Source of the DNA: CBDCGS01 sp965216915
GTDB lineage: Bacteria; Pseudomonadota; Alphaproteobacteria; UBA828
NCBI GenBank assembly: GCA_965216915.1
Contig: CBDCGS010000010.1
Location: 310,001-374,000 of the forward strand
Length of the DNA stretch: 64,000 bases
Direction: 5' to 3'
Below, piece by piece: positions 30,835 to 39,214 of the stretch (its first letter is position 1; each line of letters starts with the position of its first letter). Below the pieces are notes generated by a model. That model ran no database searches, was not told the DNA's origin, and was given only the letters and a program-made list of their open reading frames with translations. The position numbers and the translations under genes were made by a program.

Positions 30835-32037
30835 GTGACCCCGCGCCGCATCCATCTCGACCCGGTCGGCGGGCTAGCGGGCGATATGTTCGCGGCCGCG
30901 ATCCTCGACGCATTTCCGGAGCATGCGGCGGCGGCGGTCGCGGCCGTGCAGACGCTCGCGCCGCCGGCCCTGCGGCTTCGCGTCGCGCCGCACCGCGACC
31001 ATGTGCTGAGCGGAACCCGCTTCATCGTGGAGGGGGCCGAGGCGGCGGGCGCGGCGCATGTCGCGTTCGAGGCGATTGAGGCGCGCCTCAGCGACGCCAC
31101 GCTCGCGCCCGCGGTGCGGGACCACGCCTGCGCGATCTTTCGCCTACTGGCCGAGGCCGAGGCGGCGGTGCACGGCGTCGCGCCGGCCGAGGTGACGTTT
31201 CATGAGGTCGGCGCGTGGGATTCGATCGCGGATATCGTGTGCGCGGCCGCATTGATCGACGCGCTCGGCCCCGCGCGCTGGAGTGTCGGCGCGATCCCCG
31301 CGGGCTCGGGCCGGGTGATGAGCGCGCACGGCAACCTGCCCGTGCCGGCGCCGGCCGTGGTCCGGCTGCTCGAGGGCTTCGCGCTCTATGATGACGGCCT
31401 GCCCGGCGAGCGGGTGACGCCGACCGGCGCCGCGATCCTCCGCCACCTCGCGCCGGCGCAAGAGCCCGCCCGCATGCCCGAGCGGCTCGCCGGGAGCGGC
31501 ACGGGGTTTGGCACGCGGCGCTTCGAGGGTATCAGCAATGTGCTGCGCGTTCTCGTGTTCGAGGCGGTCGAGCCGGCGCATGCGGCAGACGAGATCGCCG
31601 AGTTCCGCTTCGCCATCGATGACCAGACGCCCGAGGATCTTGCGCTCGCGCTGGATCGCTTGCGCGCGCGACCGGGCGTCGTGGACGTCGTGCAATGGCC
31701 GGGCTACGGCAAGAAGGGCCGGATCGGCGCGGAAATCGCGCTTCTTGCGATGCCGGACCACATGGACGCGACGCTGGCGGCCATCTTCGACGAGACCACC
31801 ACGCTTGGCGTGCGCTGGCGTGTGGCGCGCCGTGCCGTGCTGACGCGGGAGACGCGCCACCATGACGACGGCGCGGACGTCGTGCGCGTCAAGCGCGTGC
31901 GGCGGCCATCGGGCACCGTCACCGCCAAGGTCGAAAACGACGACCTCGTGTCGCGCGGTGACCGTGCGGCGCGGGAGGCGCGCCGGCGCCGCGCGGAGGA
32001 CGCGGCGACCTGTGCGCTCGAAACCGATGACGCCTGA
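30835..32037 (+). CDS. larC: Nickel-pincer cofactor biosynthesis protein LarC
   Basis: LarC inserts nickel into the thiolated pyridinium cofactor, using CTP. The 400-residue product starts at GTG 30835 with the family signature HLDPVGGLAGDMFAAAILDAF. It continues with FHEVGAWDSIADIVCAAALI and PVPAPAVVRLLEGF. The C-terminal half includes QWPGYGKKGRIG and ETTTLGVRWR. It is one uninterrupted frame, so no programmed frameshift as in some LarC1/LarC2 systems is needed. No good Shine-Dalgarno precedes the start. It overlaps larE by 11 bases. Confidence 0.92.
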   Translation: MTPRRIHLDPVGGLAGDMFAAAILDAFPEHAAAAVAAVQTLAPPALRLRVAPHRDHVLSGTRFIVEGAEAAGAAHVAFEAIEARLSDATLAPAVRDHACAIFRLLAEAEAAVHGVAPAEVTFHEVGAWDSIADIVCAAALIDALGPARWSVGAIPAGSGRVMSAHGNLPVPAPAVVRLLEGFALYDDGLPGERVTPTGAAILRHLAPAQEPARMPERLAGSGTGFGTRRFEGISNVLRVLVFEAVEPAHAADEIAEFRFAIDDQTPEDLALALDRLRARPGVVDVVQWPGYGKKGRIGAEIALLAMPDHMDATLAAIFDETTTLGVRWRVARRAVLTRETRHHDDGADVVRVKRVRRPSGTVTAKVENDDLVSRGDRAAREARRRRAEDAATCALETDDA

Positions 32038-32845
32038 GCCGAACACCGACAGGCTCGCCGCGATCGTGGCCGAACTTGCGCCGCTCGCGGTGGCGGTGAG
32101 TGGTGGTGTCGACAGCATGACGCTCGCCGTCGTCGCGGGCCGCGCGTTGGGCGGGCGCGCCGAGATGGTGCATGCCGTGTCGCCGGCGGTGCCGCCCGAG
32201 GCGACAGCCCGGGTGCGCCGTTACGCCGAGGCCGAGGGGTGGCGCCTCGTCCTCGTCGATGCGGGCGAGTTCGACGACCCGACCTATCGCGCCAATCCGG
32301 CCAACCGCTGCTTCTATTGCAAGACCGCGCTCTACGACACGATCGCGGCGCACACGCGGGCGCAAATCGCCTCGGGCACCAATCTCGACGACCTCGACGA
32401 CTGGCGGCCGGGGCTCGATGCCGCGGCGCGCCACGGGGTGCGCCATCCGTTCGTCGAGGCGGGCATCGAAAAGGCGGGCGTGCGCTCTCTCGCGCGAGCG
32501 CTCGGCCTCGCCGATCTCGCTGACCTGCCGGCGGCGCCTTGCCTCTCGAGCCGCGTCGAGACCGGCCTGCGCATCGAGCCCGACACGCTCGCCCTGGTGC
32601 ACGCGGTCGAGCGCTACGTCGCCCGGCGGATCAGGCCGGCGACCGTGCGCTGCCGCGTGCGCCGCGCGGGCCTCGTGATCGAGCTCGATCCCGCGACGCT
32701 CGACGGCCTCGACGCCGCGGCGCGGACGGCGCTGCACGACGCGGTCGACGGCATGGCACGGCGCGAAGGGGCGAGGGGGCCCATCAGCTTCGCGCCCTAT
32801 CGCATGGGCGGTGCGTTTCTGCGCGAGGTGGCCGGCACCCCGTGA
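32027..32845 (+). CDS. larE: ATP-dependent sulfur transferase LarE
   Basis: This 272-residue PP-loop protein has the pyrophosphatase motif SGGVDS at residues 25-30. Cysteines lie at 95 and 98 (ANRCFYCKT) and at 172 (APCLSSR). LarE supplies the two sulfurs of the pincer cofactor. The known sacrificial form uses one cysteine equivalent to C172. A CxxC plus C172 set fits the LarE group reported to bind a 4Fe-4S cluster and act catalytically; that assignment here is inference. It overlaps larC and larB, so the three are translated together. Confidence 0.92.
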   Translation: MTPEPNTDRLAAIVAELAPLAVAVSGGVDSMTLAVVAGRALGGRAEMVHAVSPAVPPEATARVRRYAEAEGWRLVLVDAGEFDDPTYRANPANRCFYCKTALYDTIAAHTRAQIASGTNLDDLDDWRPGLDAAARHGVRHPFVEAGIEKAGVRSLARALGLADLADLPAAPCLSSRVETGLRIEPDTLALVHAVERYVARRIRPATVRCRVRRAGLVIELDPATLDGLDAAARTALHDAVDGMARREGARGPISFAPYRMGGAFLREVAGTP

Positions 32846-33516
32846 GCGCGCGCGACGACATCACGCTCGACTTCGCGCGCGACGCGCGGCTCGGCTTCGA
32901 CGAAGCGATCCTGAGCGCCGGCAAGTCGGACGCGCAGCTTGCCGAGATCCTCGACCAGGCGGCGGAGGCGGGGCGCACGCTCCTGCTCACGCGGCTCTCC
33001 GAGGCGCAGCGCGCGGCGTTGCCGCCGGGCCATCGCGCGGTGTTGGATTACGATCCGGTCTCGCGGACCGGCTTCTTCGGCGCCGTCGCAGCGCCGAGCG
33101 GCGCGGCCGAGGTGGCGATCGTCTCGGCCGGCTCCTCGGATGCACCGAGCGCACGCGAGGCGGCACGCACGCTCGCCTATTACGGGGTTCCGTCGGCGGC
33201 GTTCGCCGATGTCGGCGTCGCAGGTTTGTGGCGGCTCATGGAGCGGATCGAGGAGATCCGCGCCCATCGCGTGGTGATCGTGGTGGCGGGCATGGACGCG
33301 GCGCTGCCGAGCGTCGTCGGCGGCCTCGTGCCGGGCCTCGTCATCGCGGTGCCGACCTCGACCGGGAGCGGCATCGCCGAAGCGGGCGTGACGGCACTCC
33401 GCGCGATGCTCGTCTCGTGCGCGCCGGGGATCGTCGTGGTCAATATCGACAACGGCTTCGGCGCGGCCTGCGCGGCGCTCCGCACGCTCCGCGGGCCGGG
33501 CGAGGCGATAGGCTAG
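32842..33516 (+). CDS. larB: Nickel-pincer cofactor biosynthesis protein LarB
   Basis: LarB carboxylates and hydrolyses nicotinic acid adenine dinucleotide to start pincer-cofactor synthesis. This 224-residue protein has a variable N-terminal domain and a PurE-like domain. The latter carries VSAGSSDAPSAREAARTL, GVAGLWRL, VVAGMDAALPSVVGGL and VPTSTGSG, all typical of LarB. The GTG start overlaps the larE stop (GTGA). The TAG stop abuts directly the first base of the 33.5 kb repeat. The lactate racemase gene larA is not in the window. Confidence 0.93.
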   Translation: MSARDDITLDFARDARLGFDEAILSAGKSDAQLAEILDQAAEAGRTLLLTRLSEAQRAALPPGHRAVLDYDPVSRTGFFGAVAAPSGAAEVAIVSAGSSDAPSAREAARTLAYYGVPSAAFADVGVAGLWRLMERIEEIRAHRVVIVVAGMDAALPSVVGGLVPGLVIAVPTSTGSGIAEAGVTALRAMLVSCAPGIVVVNIDNGFGAACAALRTLRGPGEAIG

Positions 33517-33808
33517 AGAGCATGTCACGCTCGTCTAAGCTCACGCGACATGCTCTCTCTCATGGGCATTGACGCAAATGCGTCGTCGCAGGTGATCCCA
33601 CCTGCTCGGGATTTGCTCTCTCTCATTGGAATTGACGCAAATGCGTCGTCGCAGGTGATGACACCTGCTCGGGATTTGCTCTCTCTCATTGGAATTGACG
33701 CAAATGCGTCGTCGCAGGTGATGACACCTGCTCGGGATTTGCTCTCTCTCATTGGAATTGACGCAAATGCGTCGTCGCAGGTGATGACACCTGCTCGGGA
33801 TTTGCTCT
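33515..33808. repeat. Palindromic intergenic repeat, copy 2, with tandem 63-bp amplification
   Basis: This is the reverse orientation of the element at 10.2 kb. The left end is GAGCATGTC with an inverted GACATGCTC 20 bases later. The core then occurs four times at 33554, 33617, 33680 and 33743, a period of exactly 63 bases. Each unit holds GACGCA/TGCGTC and GCAGGTG/CACCTGC-type hairpins (unit 1 has two mismatched core bases). Both outer edges are flanked by CTAG. Because 63 is divisible by three, false repetitive reading frames appear on both strands. Confidence 0.88.
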
Positions 33809-33989
33809 AGCGATCGTCCGCCTTGTCGGCGCGCGCCGAGGGTGCCGGCGTCTCTTCCTCGGCCCGTGCGCGTTGCTGCGCGCGGCGCCGCTGCAGGTTG
33901 GCGCGGAGCTGCGCGGCGAGCCGGGCCTCGCGCGCGGCCTGCTTGCCGTCGCGGCCGCTCCGCGGCGCGCTTGCGTCATCCTTCGCCAT
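33807..33989 (-). CDS. Small basic hypothetical protein
   Basis: This 60-residue protein, from the ATG at 33989, begins MAKDDASAPRSGRDGKQAARE and is followed by ARLAAQLRANLQRRRAQQ, then an acidic Ala-rich tail. The central helix pattern (RLAAxLRxNLxRRxAQxRAR) resembles small alphaproteobacterial proteins of unknown function. The stop codon TAG overlaps the edge of the repeat array. Upstream extension to 34079 adds unlikely residues. Confidence 0.55.
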   Translation of the reverse strand: MAKDDASAPRSGRDGKQAAREARLAAQLRANLQRRRAQQRARAEEETPAPSARADKADDR

Positions 33990-34133
33990 GGTGGGTGAGT
34001 GGCACAAAGGCGGCGCGGGCGCAACGCGTCCGCACCGTCGGGCGGAAAGGGCAGGCGGCAAAAGTGGGCCGGAACGCACCCCGCCGGTGACGTCCCGGCC
34101 CAGGCCCTCGAGGGGAGGGAAGCCGAAAGCGGT

Positions 34134-34700
34134 CTAGTAGAGGTGACCGACGACCCGGCGGCTGCCGCGTAGGATGTAGGGGTTGCCGTAGCGGTCGTAG
34201 CACATGGTGCCGGCGATCACGGTGCCGCGGCCATAGCGGTCGTAACGCACCTTCTCGACCGGATGGCAGTGCCGGCGGTGGCTCTTCTTGTAGCCGTAAT
34301 GCCGATGCCCGTGATGCCGGTGTCCCTGGTACCGGTGCCCGTCATAACGGTTCCCGTCATAGCGGGAGCCGTTGTGGAGCAGGGCGCCCAGCACCTGGCC
34401 GAGCAAATCGCCGTGGCCATACTGGTGGCCGCGATGGCCGTGATGGCGGCGGTGGCTGTGCCGGTGGCCGTGCTTGCGGTGGTGCCGCTTGTGCTTGTAG
34501 TGGTGGCCGTGCCTGTGGTGGCCATGGCCATAGTGATGCTTACGGTGGCCATAGTGGCCGTGATGCTTGCCGTGGCCGTAGCCGCTGCCGATCTGCACCG
34601 TGTAGCGCTCGGCCTTGGCCTCGCCCGGCGTCACCGTGACGAGGAGCAGCGCCGCGGCGATCCCGGCGATGCCCACTCCGATCGTTCTCATCGATACCAT
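34134..34700 (-). CDS. Histidine-rich secreted protein of unknown function
   Basis: The ATG at 34700 follows AAGGGAG with good spacing and gives 188 residues. A signal peptide (about 1-30, ending GEAKA) precedes a region of about 70 residues dominated by His, Gly, Arg, Lys and Tyr, in patterns like GHYGHRKHHYGHGHHRHGHH. There is then an RYDG repeat and a C-terminal module with YDRYGRGTV and MCYDRYGNPYILRGSRRV. The His density suggests metal binding or low-complexity surface function. No family is recognised. The neighbouring lipoprotein gene is on the same strand, 80 bases upstream. Confidence 0.68.
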   Translation of the reverse strand: MVSMRTIGVGIAGIAAALLLVTVTPGEAKAERYTVQIGSGYGHGKHHGHYGHRKHHYGHGHHRHGHHYKHKRHHRKHGHRHSHRRHHGHRGHQYGHGDLLGQVLGALLHNGSRYDGNRYDGHRYQGHRHHGHRHYGYKKSHRRHCHPVEKVRYDRYGRGTVIAGTMCYDRYGNPYILRGSRRVVGHLY

Positions 34701-34780
34701 CTGCGCGTCACTCCCTTGCGTGCCCGTCATTCGGTGCCTGTCGCCGCGCGCGCCGGCGGCCGGTGCGCGCGGCTGGGGTC

Positions 34781-35260
34781 TTAAGAGTTCACGATCTGCC
34801 AGCTGCCGTCGGGCTGGCGGCAGGCGCGGCCGTAGCCTTCCTGCGGTGCGCCGCCGACATAGATGGTGTGCGTGTACTCGCGGCAATAGCGTCCGCTCGG
34901 CTCCTGATAGGTGCTCATCGGCGTGACGTAGCCGTGATTGCCGCTGTCGGGGTTGCTCCATTCGACCGACTGGCCGCTCCGCGCGTGCTCGAGCGCATAG
35001 TCCTCGGTGCGCGAGGCGTAGAGCCGATCCGCCCGGTCGAGGCTGCGGCCGACGCTGTTGCCGACGAAGGCGCCGATCAGCGTGCCCGCGGCGGTCGCGA
35101 GGAGCTGGCCGCTGCCGTCGCCGATCTGCGCGCCGGCGAGGCCGCCCGCGGCCGCGCCGAGAAGCGTGCCCGCGGTCTCCTTGTGGCCATACTGGCCGCC
35201 GCAAGCACCGAGTGCTGCCGTACCGGCAACGATCACCATGATCTTGAGATACTTGTTCAT
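34781..35260 (-). CDS. Rickettsial 17 kDa-antigen-type glycine-zipper lipoprotein
   Basis: This 159-residue protein has a lipoprotein signal peptide ending LGAC, so the mature form would be lipidated at Cys20. A glycine-zipper 2TM segment follows (TLLGAAAGGLAGAQIG then TLIGAFVGNSVG). The C-terminal domain, with CREYTHTIYVGG and YGRACRQPDGSW, matches 17 kDa surface-antigen relatives. It is likely in the outer membrane. The start at 35260 has AGGGAAGCG just before the ATG. Confidence 0.86.
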   Translation of the reverse strand: MNKYLKIMVIVAGTAALGACGGQYGHKETAGTLLGAAAGGLAGAQIGDGSGQLLATAAGTLIGAFVGNSVGRSLDRADRLYASRTEDYALEHARSGQSVEWSNPDSGNHGYVTPMSTYQEPSGRYCREYTHTIYVGGAPQEGYGRACRQPDGSWQIVNS

Positions 35261-35453
35261 CGCTTCCCTCTTCCCTCGAAGCTCATCCTGATGATGGGGC
35301 CGAGGATAGAGAGGCCGATTTGAAGCCAGCCTGAACGGCTTGTTCATCTGGCGTTCATCTATCGGCGGTAGCTCAAAGCGTCCGCGACGCGGGCGCCTGC
35401 GCGGGCCGGTTGCCGCCCGCGAAGGCCTGTGGCAATGTCGCGTCACGTCCGGC

Positions 35454-35528
35454 GCCGCCGTAGCTCAGGGGTAGAGCACTCCCTTGGTAAGGGAGGGGTC
35501 GGGTGTTCAATTCACCCCGGCGGCACCA
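35454..35528 (+). tRNA. tRNA-Thr (anticodon GGT)
   Basis: A full cloverleaf can be drawn by eye. The acceptor is GCCGCCG/CGGCGGC and the D arm is GCTC/GAGC. The anticodon stem CTCCC/GGGAG has the loop TTGGTAA (anticodon GGT). The T arm is GGGTG/CACCC with TTCAATT. The discriminator base is A, and the CCA end is encoded (35526-35528). A run of eight T follows at once, which may end transcription. No integrase or duplicated tRNA end was found downstream. Confidence 0.97.
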
Positions 35529-35739
35529 TTTTTTTTCAATGGCTTAGCGCTTGTTTCGGCGCTCTCGTGCGGTTCGCTGTGCGCCGCCCGGACATTGCCC
35601 GGACAACAAACCCCCCGCTCCCGTGGCAGAAGGAGATCGTGCGGGCCCGGTACGCGCCCGATCGGCGTGGCCGGCGCGTGGTGCGCACTGGGCTGTTCCG
35701 GCTGCCCTATGCCGCGTCAGCCCCCCACACGGCGGGCGC

Positions 35740-37482
35740 TCAACGGTCCGGGGCGACCGCCTTTCGCGGGCCGCGGAGCAGCCGCCCCGGGAGCGCTCCC
35801 GTCTCCGTCCCCTCGCGATAGACCGGCTCGCCCGCGACCAACGTCGCGACGTAGCCGTCGGCTTCCTGGATCAGGCGTTTCCCGCCCTTCGGCAGGTCGT
35901 GGACGATGCGCGGCCGGCGCACCGTGAGGCGGTCATAGTCGATCACGTTGATGTCGGCCTTGTAGCCCGGCGCCAGCACGCCGCGGTCGCGAAGGCCGAG
36001 GGCCTCTGCATTGTCGCGCGTCATGCGGCGGATCGCCCAAGGCAGCGGGAAGACCGTGCCGGCCGGCGTGCGCCGCGCGCGATCGCGCGTCCAATGGGTC
36101 AGCATGTAGGTCATGCCGCTCGCATCGCAGAGCATGCCGACATGGGCGCCGCCGTCGCCGAGGCTCACCAGCGTCTTGGGGTGAGCGAGCATGTCCTTCA
36201 CGGTCTCGAGATCGCCATAGCTGTAGTTGCTCACCGGGCGGTAGAGGATGGCCTGGCCCTCATCGGCGAGCAGGTGATCGTAGGCAACCTCCTCCGGCGC
36301 GCGGGCCTCGCGGGCGGCCTGGGCGGCGATGCTCGCGTCGAGCGGCGGCTCGTAGTCGGGCGGGTCGCCAAGCGGGAAGAGCCTGTCCCACTGCGTGATG
36401 CGCTTGAGCAGCGCCATGTCGCCCTCCGCCGTCTCGCCCATGATGCGCGCGCGGACCGCCGGGTCGCGGAGCGCGCGCAGCTTTTCGGCGCGCGGCAGGG
36501 GCGCGATCGCCTCCCAGCTCGCGCGGCCCGAGAACGGGTTGTAGGAGAGCTCGAGGCCGAGCAGGATTCCGGTCGCCCGCGTCAGCACCTGGCCGATCAT
36601 CGGCACGCCCGCCTCGTTGGCCTCGACGATCCGCGCCAGCACGGCGCGCCATTCCTCGGGCTTGCTGTCGCGCTGTAGAATGGTGATCGCCATCGGCCGG
36701 CCCGAGCGCTCGACCACGCCGCGCAGCATGGCGAACTCGGCCTCCATGTCGTCGAAATCCGAGATCACCTGGAACCAGCCGGTGCCGAGCGCGGCGAAGC
36801 CCTGCGCGATCGCGGTGAGCTCGGCGGCCTCGGCCTCGAGCGTCGGGATCAACCGGCCGTCGAGCGTCTTGTGGTTGCGCGTGCGCGAGGTGGAGAAGCC
36901 GAGCGCGCCCGCGCGCACCCCGGCCGCCGCGAGCGCGGCCATCGCCTGGGCGTCCGCGGCGCTCGCCGGCTCGCGGGCGAGCGCGCGCTCCCCCATCGTG
37001 TAGACGCGCACGGCCGAATGCGGCACCTGCGCCGCGATATCGAGGTCGTAATGGTGCGTGTCGAGCGTGTCGAGATAGTCCTCGAAGCTCTGCCAGGTCC
37101 AGGGCAGTCCCTCGGTGAGCACGGGGTCCGGGATGTCCTCGACGCCCTCCATGAGCTTGATGAGCGTGGCGCGGTCGTCCGGCTTGCAGGGCGCGAAGCC
37201 GACGCCGCAATTGCCCATCATCGCCGTGGTCACGCCGTTCCACGACGACGGCGTCATGCGCGCCGACCAGGTCGCCTGCGCGTCGTAATGGGTGTGTGGG
37301 TCGATGAAGCCCGGCGTCACCAGGAGGCCGCGCGCATCGATCTCCTCCGCGCCGCGCGGCAGGCCCGCGCCGAGCGCGGCGATGCGGCCGCCGGCGATCG
37401 CGAGGTCGGCCTCGACGGGATCACCGCCTGTCCCGTCCAGAATCGTGCCGCCCCGGATGACCATCGAATATGCGCTTGCCAC
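35740..37482 (-). CDS. N-acyl-D-amino-acid deacylase/D-aminoacylase-family amidohydrolase
   Basis: The GTG at 37482 follows AGAGAGG and gives 580 residues. It is a metal-dependent amidohydrolase: GFIDPHTHYDAQATW near residue 65 carries the HxH metal ligands. Other features are MGNCGVGFAPC, GFSTSRTRNHKTLDGR, SLGDGGAHVGML near 455, and the C-terminal GYKADINVIDYD. Family enzymes remove acyl groups from D-amino acids, but many relatives have other substrates. It stands alone on the minus strand, with 211 and 212 base flanks without recognisable genes. Confidence 0.87.
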   Translation of the reverse strand: MASAYSMVIRGGTILDGTGGDPVEADLAIAGGRIAALGAGLPRGAEEIDARGLLVTPGFIDPHTHYDAQATWSARMTPSSWNGVTTAMMGNCGVGFAPCKPDDRATLIKLMEGVEDIPDPVLTEGLPWTWQSFEDYLDTLDTHHYDLDIAAQVPHSAVRVYTMGERALAREPASAADAQAMAALAAAGVRAGALGFSTSRTRNHKTLDGRLIPTLEAEAAELTAIAQGFAALGTGWFQVISDFDDMEAEFAMLRGVVERSGRPMAITILQRDSKPEEWRAVLARIVEANEAGVPMIGQVLTRATGILLGLELSYNPFSGRASWEAIAPLPRAEKLRALRDPAVRARIMGETAEGDMALLKRITQWDRLFPLGDPPDYEPPLDASIAAQAAREARAPEEVAYDHLLADEGQAILYRPVSNYSYGDLETVKDMLAHPKTLVSLGDGGAHVGMLCDASGMTYMLTHWTRDRARRTPAGTVFPLPWAIRRMTRDNAEALGLRDRGVLAPGYKADINVIDYDRLTVRRPRIVHDLPKGGKRLIQEADGYVATLVAGEPVYREGTETGALPGRLLRGPRKAVAPDR

Positions 37483-37694
37483 GGCTGACCCTCTCTTCTT
37501 TGCTGGCGTCGAGGGCCGCCAGCTTAGCCGATTTGCCGTCGCGGAGGGGCAGGTGGTGGTCAGGAGGGCGCGGGACGCCTCATGCGCGCGCCGAGCGAAT
37601 CGCGCGCGCATCGTCTGCAGCCGTTTGGCAGCGTCATCGGTTTGGGGTGGGAGGAACCGCCTCGGGCGGCTGCGTCACACGGGCGTGCGCGCGC

Positions 37695-38981
37695 TCACCC
37701 GCGAATGCCCAACCGGCTCGCGAGCTGGGGCCGCCGGTTGGCCCGCGCGAGCCAGCGCCGCACGCGCCCGCGCTTGCCGGCGGGTGGTGGCGCGTCCGGT
37801 TGCTCACCGGCTTCGGGCCGCTCCTTGAAGGCGGTATAGGCGAGCAGCGGCAGGCAAAACAGCGCGGAGAGCGGCACGAAGATGGTGGTCCATTCGGGCT
37901 GATCGTAGAGCCTGAAGGTGGGCCAGGCGACGAACGCCATCGTGATCCACGTGCCATAGCCGAGCACGAGCGCGAGGATGATCGCCGGGAAGTCCGCGCC
38001 GCTGAGCGAGATGCCGGCAAACGTCGTGACGATCGTCACCACCGCCGGGATCACGAAGAGGAGCGGCATGCCGAGCGCGATCGCGAGCCGCTTGGCGCGC
38101 GGCGTGCCATGCGCGGGCATGGCGTGCCGCGCCATCCTGCGCCACACCGAAAGGGAGCGCATGCCTGGGCGAAGGGTGGTCACCTCCTCGCCGATGCCGA
38201 GCCAGATCGCCCGGCCGCGCGCGCGCGCGAGGTGCTTGATGCGCCGGGCCAGCGCCATGCCATAGGCCGGCTCGCGCCGCACGCCCTTGAGGCCGCCGGC
38301 CGCGACGAGAGCCTCGCTGTTGACCAGGATCGCGCCGTTATGGGCGGCCGCGGCGCGGCGCTTCGGATTGTTCACCCAGGGAAGCGGGTGGAGCGCCTGC
38401 AGCAAGAACGCGAAGGTGGGCGCGAGCGCCCGGTCCACGAAGTGGCTGCAGGGCCAGGCCGGGAGAAGCGACAGGAGATCGAGACCGTCCTCTTCCGCTT
38501 TCGCAACGAATTCCTGGAGGTTGAAGCGATGATGGGCAAAATCAGCGTCGGTCAGCAAGAGGTAGCGGGCCTGGGGAGCCAGCAGGAGGGCCTTCTCGAC
38601 ACCCTGCGAGAGCGCCCAGGCCTCGCCCGACCAGTCCGATGGCGCGGCGCCAGCCCTGATCACCGAAAGCCGGCCCGCTCCGCCGGCCTCCTGGGCGACG
38701 CGCACCGCGGCATCGGCCGTGTCGTCGGTGCTGCGGTCGTCGACCACGACCACGTGGTAGCGGCCCTCATAGCTCTGGGTCAGCAGGCTTCCGAGCGAGT
38801 CGTCGATGATGTCGGCGGCGTTGCGGGCGCGGACGACGACCACGATGTCGGGCGGATCGGCGAGCGGCGCCGGACGGGTGCTGAGCTCCTGGTCCGCGCG
38901 CCAGAACCAGCCGCGCATGAGCAGAAGATAGAGCCAGGTGCCCGCCGAGAGGGCGGCAATCGCGAAGAGGATGAATTCCAT
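37695..38981 (-). CDS. hpnB: Hopanoid-associated glycosyltransferase HpnB
   Basis: This 428-residue GT2 glycosyltransferase has an N-terminal membrane helix and a catalytic domain with VVVVRARNAADII, VVVVDDRSTDDT (nucleotide-binding Asp) and LLTDADFAHH (DxD-like). The HpnB-type segments PLPWVNNPKRRAAAAHNGA and WLGIGEEVTTLRPGMRSL are present, and C-terminal helices follow. It probably glycosylates a hopanoid-related lipid; the donor is not known. It is separated from the other hpn genes by about 16 kb. A 233-base AT-richer gap upstream (38982-39214) has no gene and may hold its promoter. Confidence 0.85.
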   Translation of the reverse strand: MEFILFAIAALSAGTWLYLLLMRGWFWRADQELSTRPAPLADPPDIVVVVRARNAADIIDDSLGSLLTQSYEGRYHVVVVDDRSTDDTADAAVRVAQEAGGAGRLSVIRAGAAPSDWSGEAWALSQGVEKALLLAPQARYLLLTDADFAHHRFNLQEFVAKAEEDGLDLLSLLPAWPCSHFVDRALAPTFAFLLQALHPLPWVNNPKRRAAAAHNGAILVNSEALVAAGGLKGVRREPAYGMALARRIKHLARARGRAIWLGIGEEVTTLRPGMRSLSVWRRMARHAMPAHGTPRAKRLAIALGMPLLFVIPAVVTIVTTFAGISLSGADFPAIILALVLGYGTWITMAFVAWPTFRLYDQPEWTTIFVPLSALFCLPLLAYTAFKERPEAGEQPDAPPPAGKRGRVRRWLARANRRPQLASRLGIRG

Positions 38982-39214
38982 GCTGGGCCGACGCGCCTGA
39001 GTGGCAACAGTTGCGGGTCGGTAATATATGGACCAAAAGTAAAAACACCGTGTCGCCGCCAACCAAGAATGCCTTGATTTGGCGAGATTCGAATTTTCCG
39101 AAATACAACCAAATATTTCGAGAAAATCGCCACGGGCGCGGCGCGTGCTGGGCGGCTGCGCCGGTCCGCGCTCAGACCACGGCCGGCGGTCGGACCACGC
39201 CGGGTGTGCGGACC

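Noticed and set aside
30835..32037. Programmed frameshift in larC
   Set aside because: The gene is one continuous 400-codon frame covering both LarC halves.
33554..33805. Possible CRISPR array
   Set aside because: The units are contiguous near-identical 63-base repeats without unique spacers, and there are no cas genes nearby.
33525..33810. Two open frames with 21-residue repeats over the 33.5 kb array
   Set aside because: They follow from a 63-base tandem repeat of hairpin elements that also occurs elsewhere as single non-coding copies.
35529..35739. Possible integrated element downstream of tRNA-Thr
   Set aside because: No integrase gene and no repeat of the tRNA 3' end were found. The 211 bases show only a T-run, a short AGCGC hairpin and a doubled CCCGGACA.
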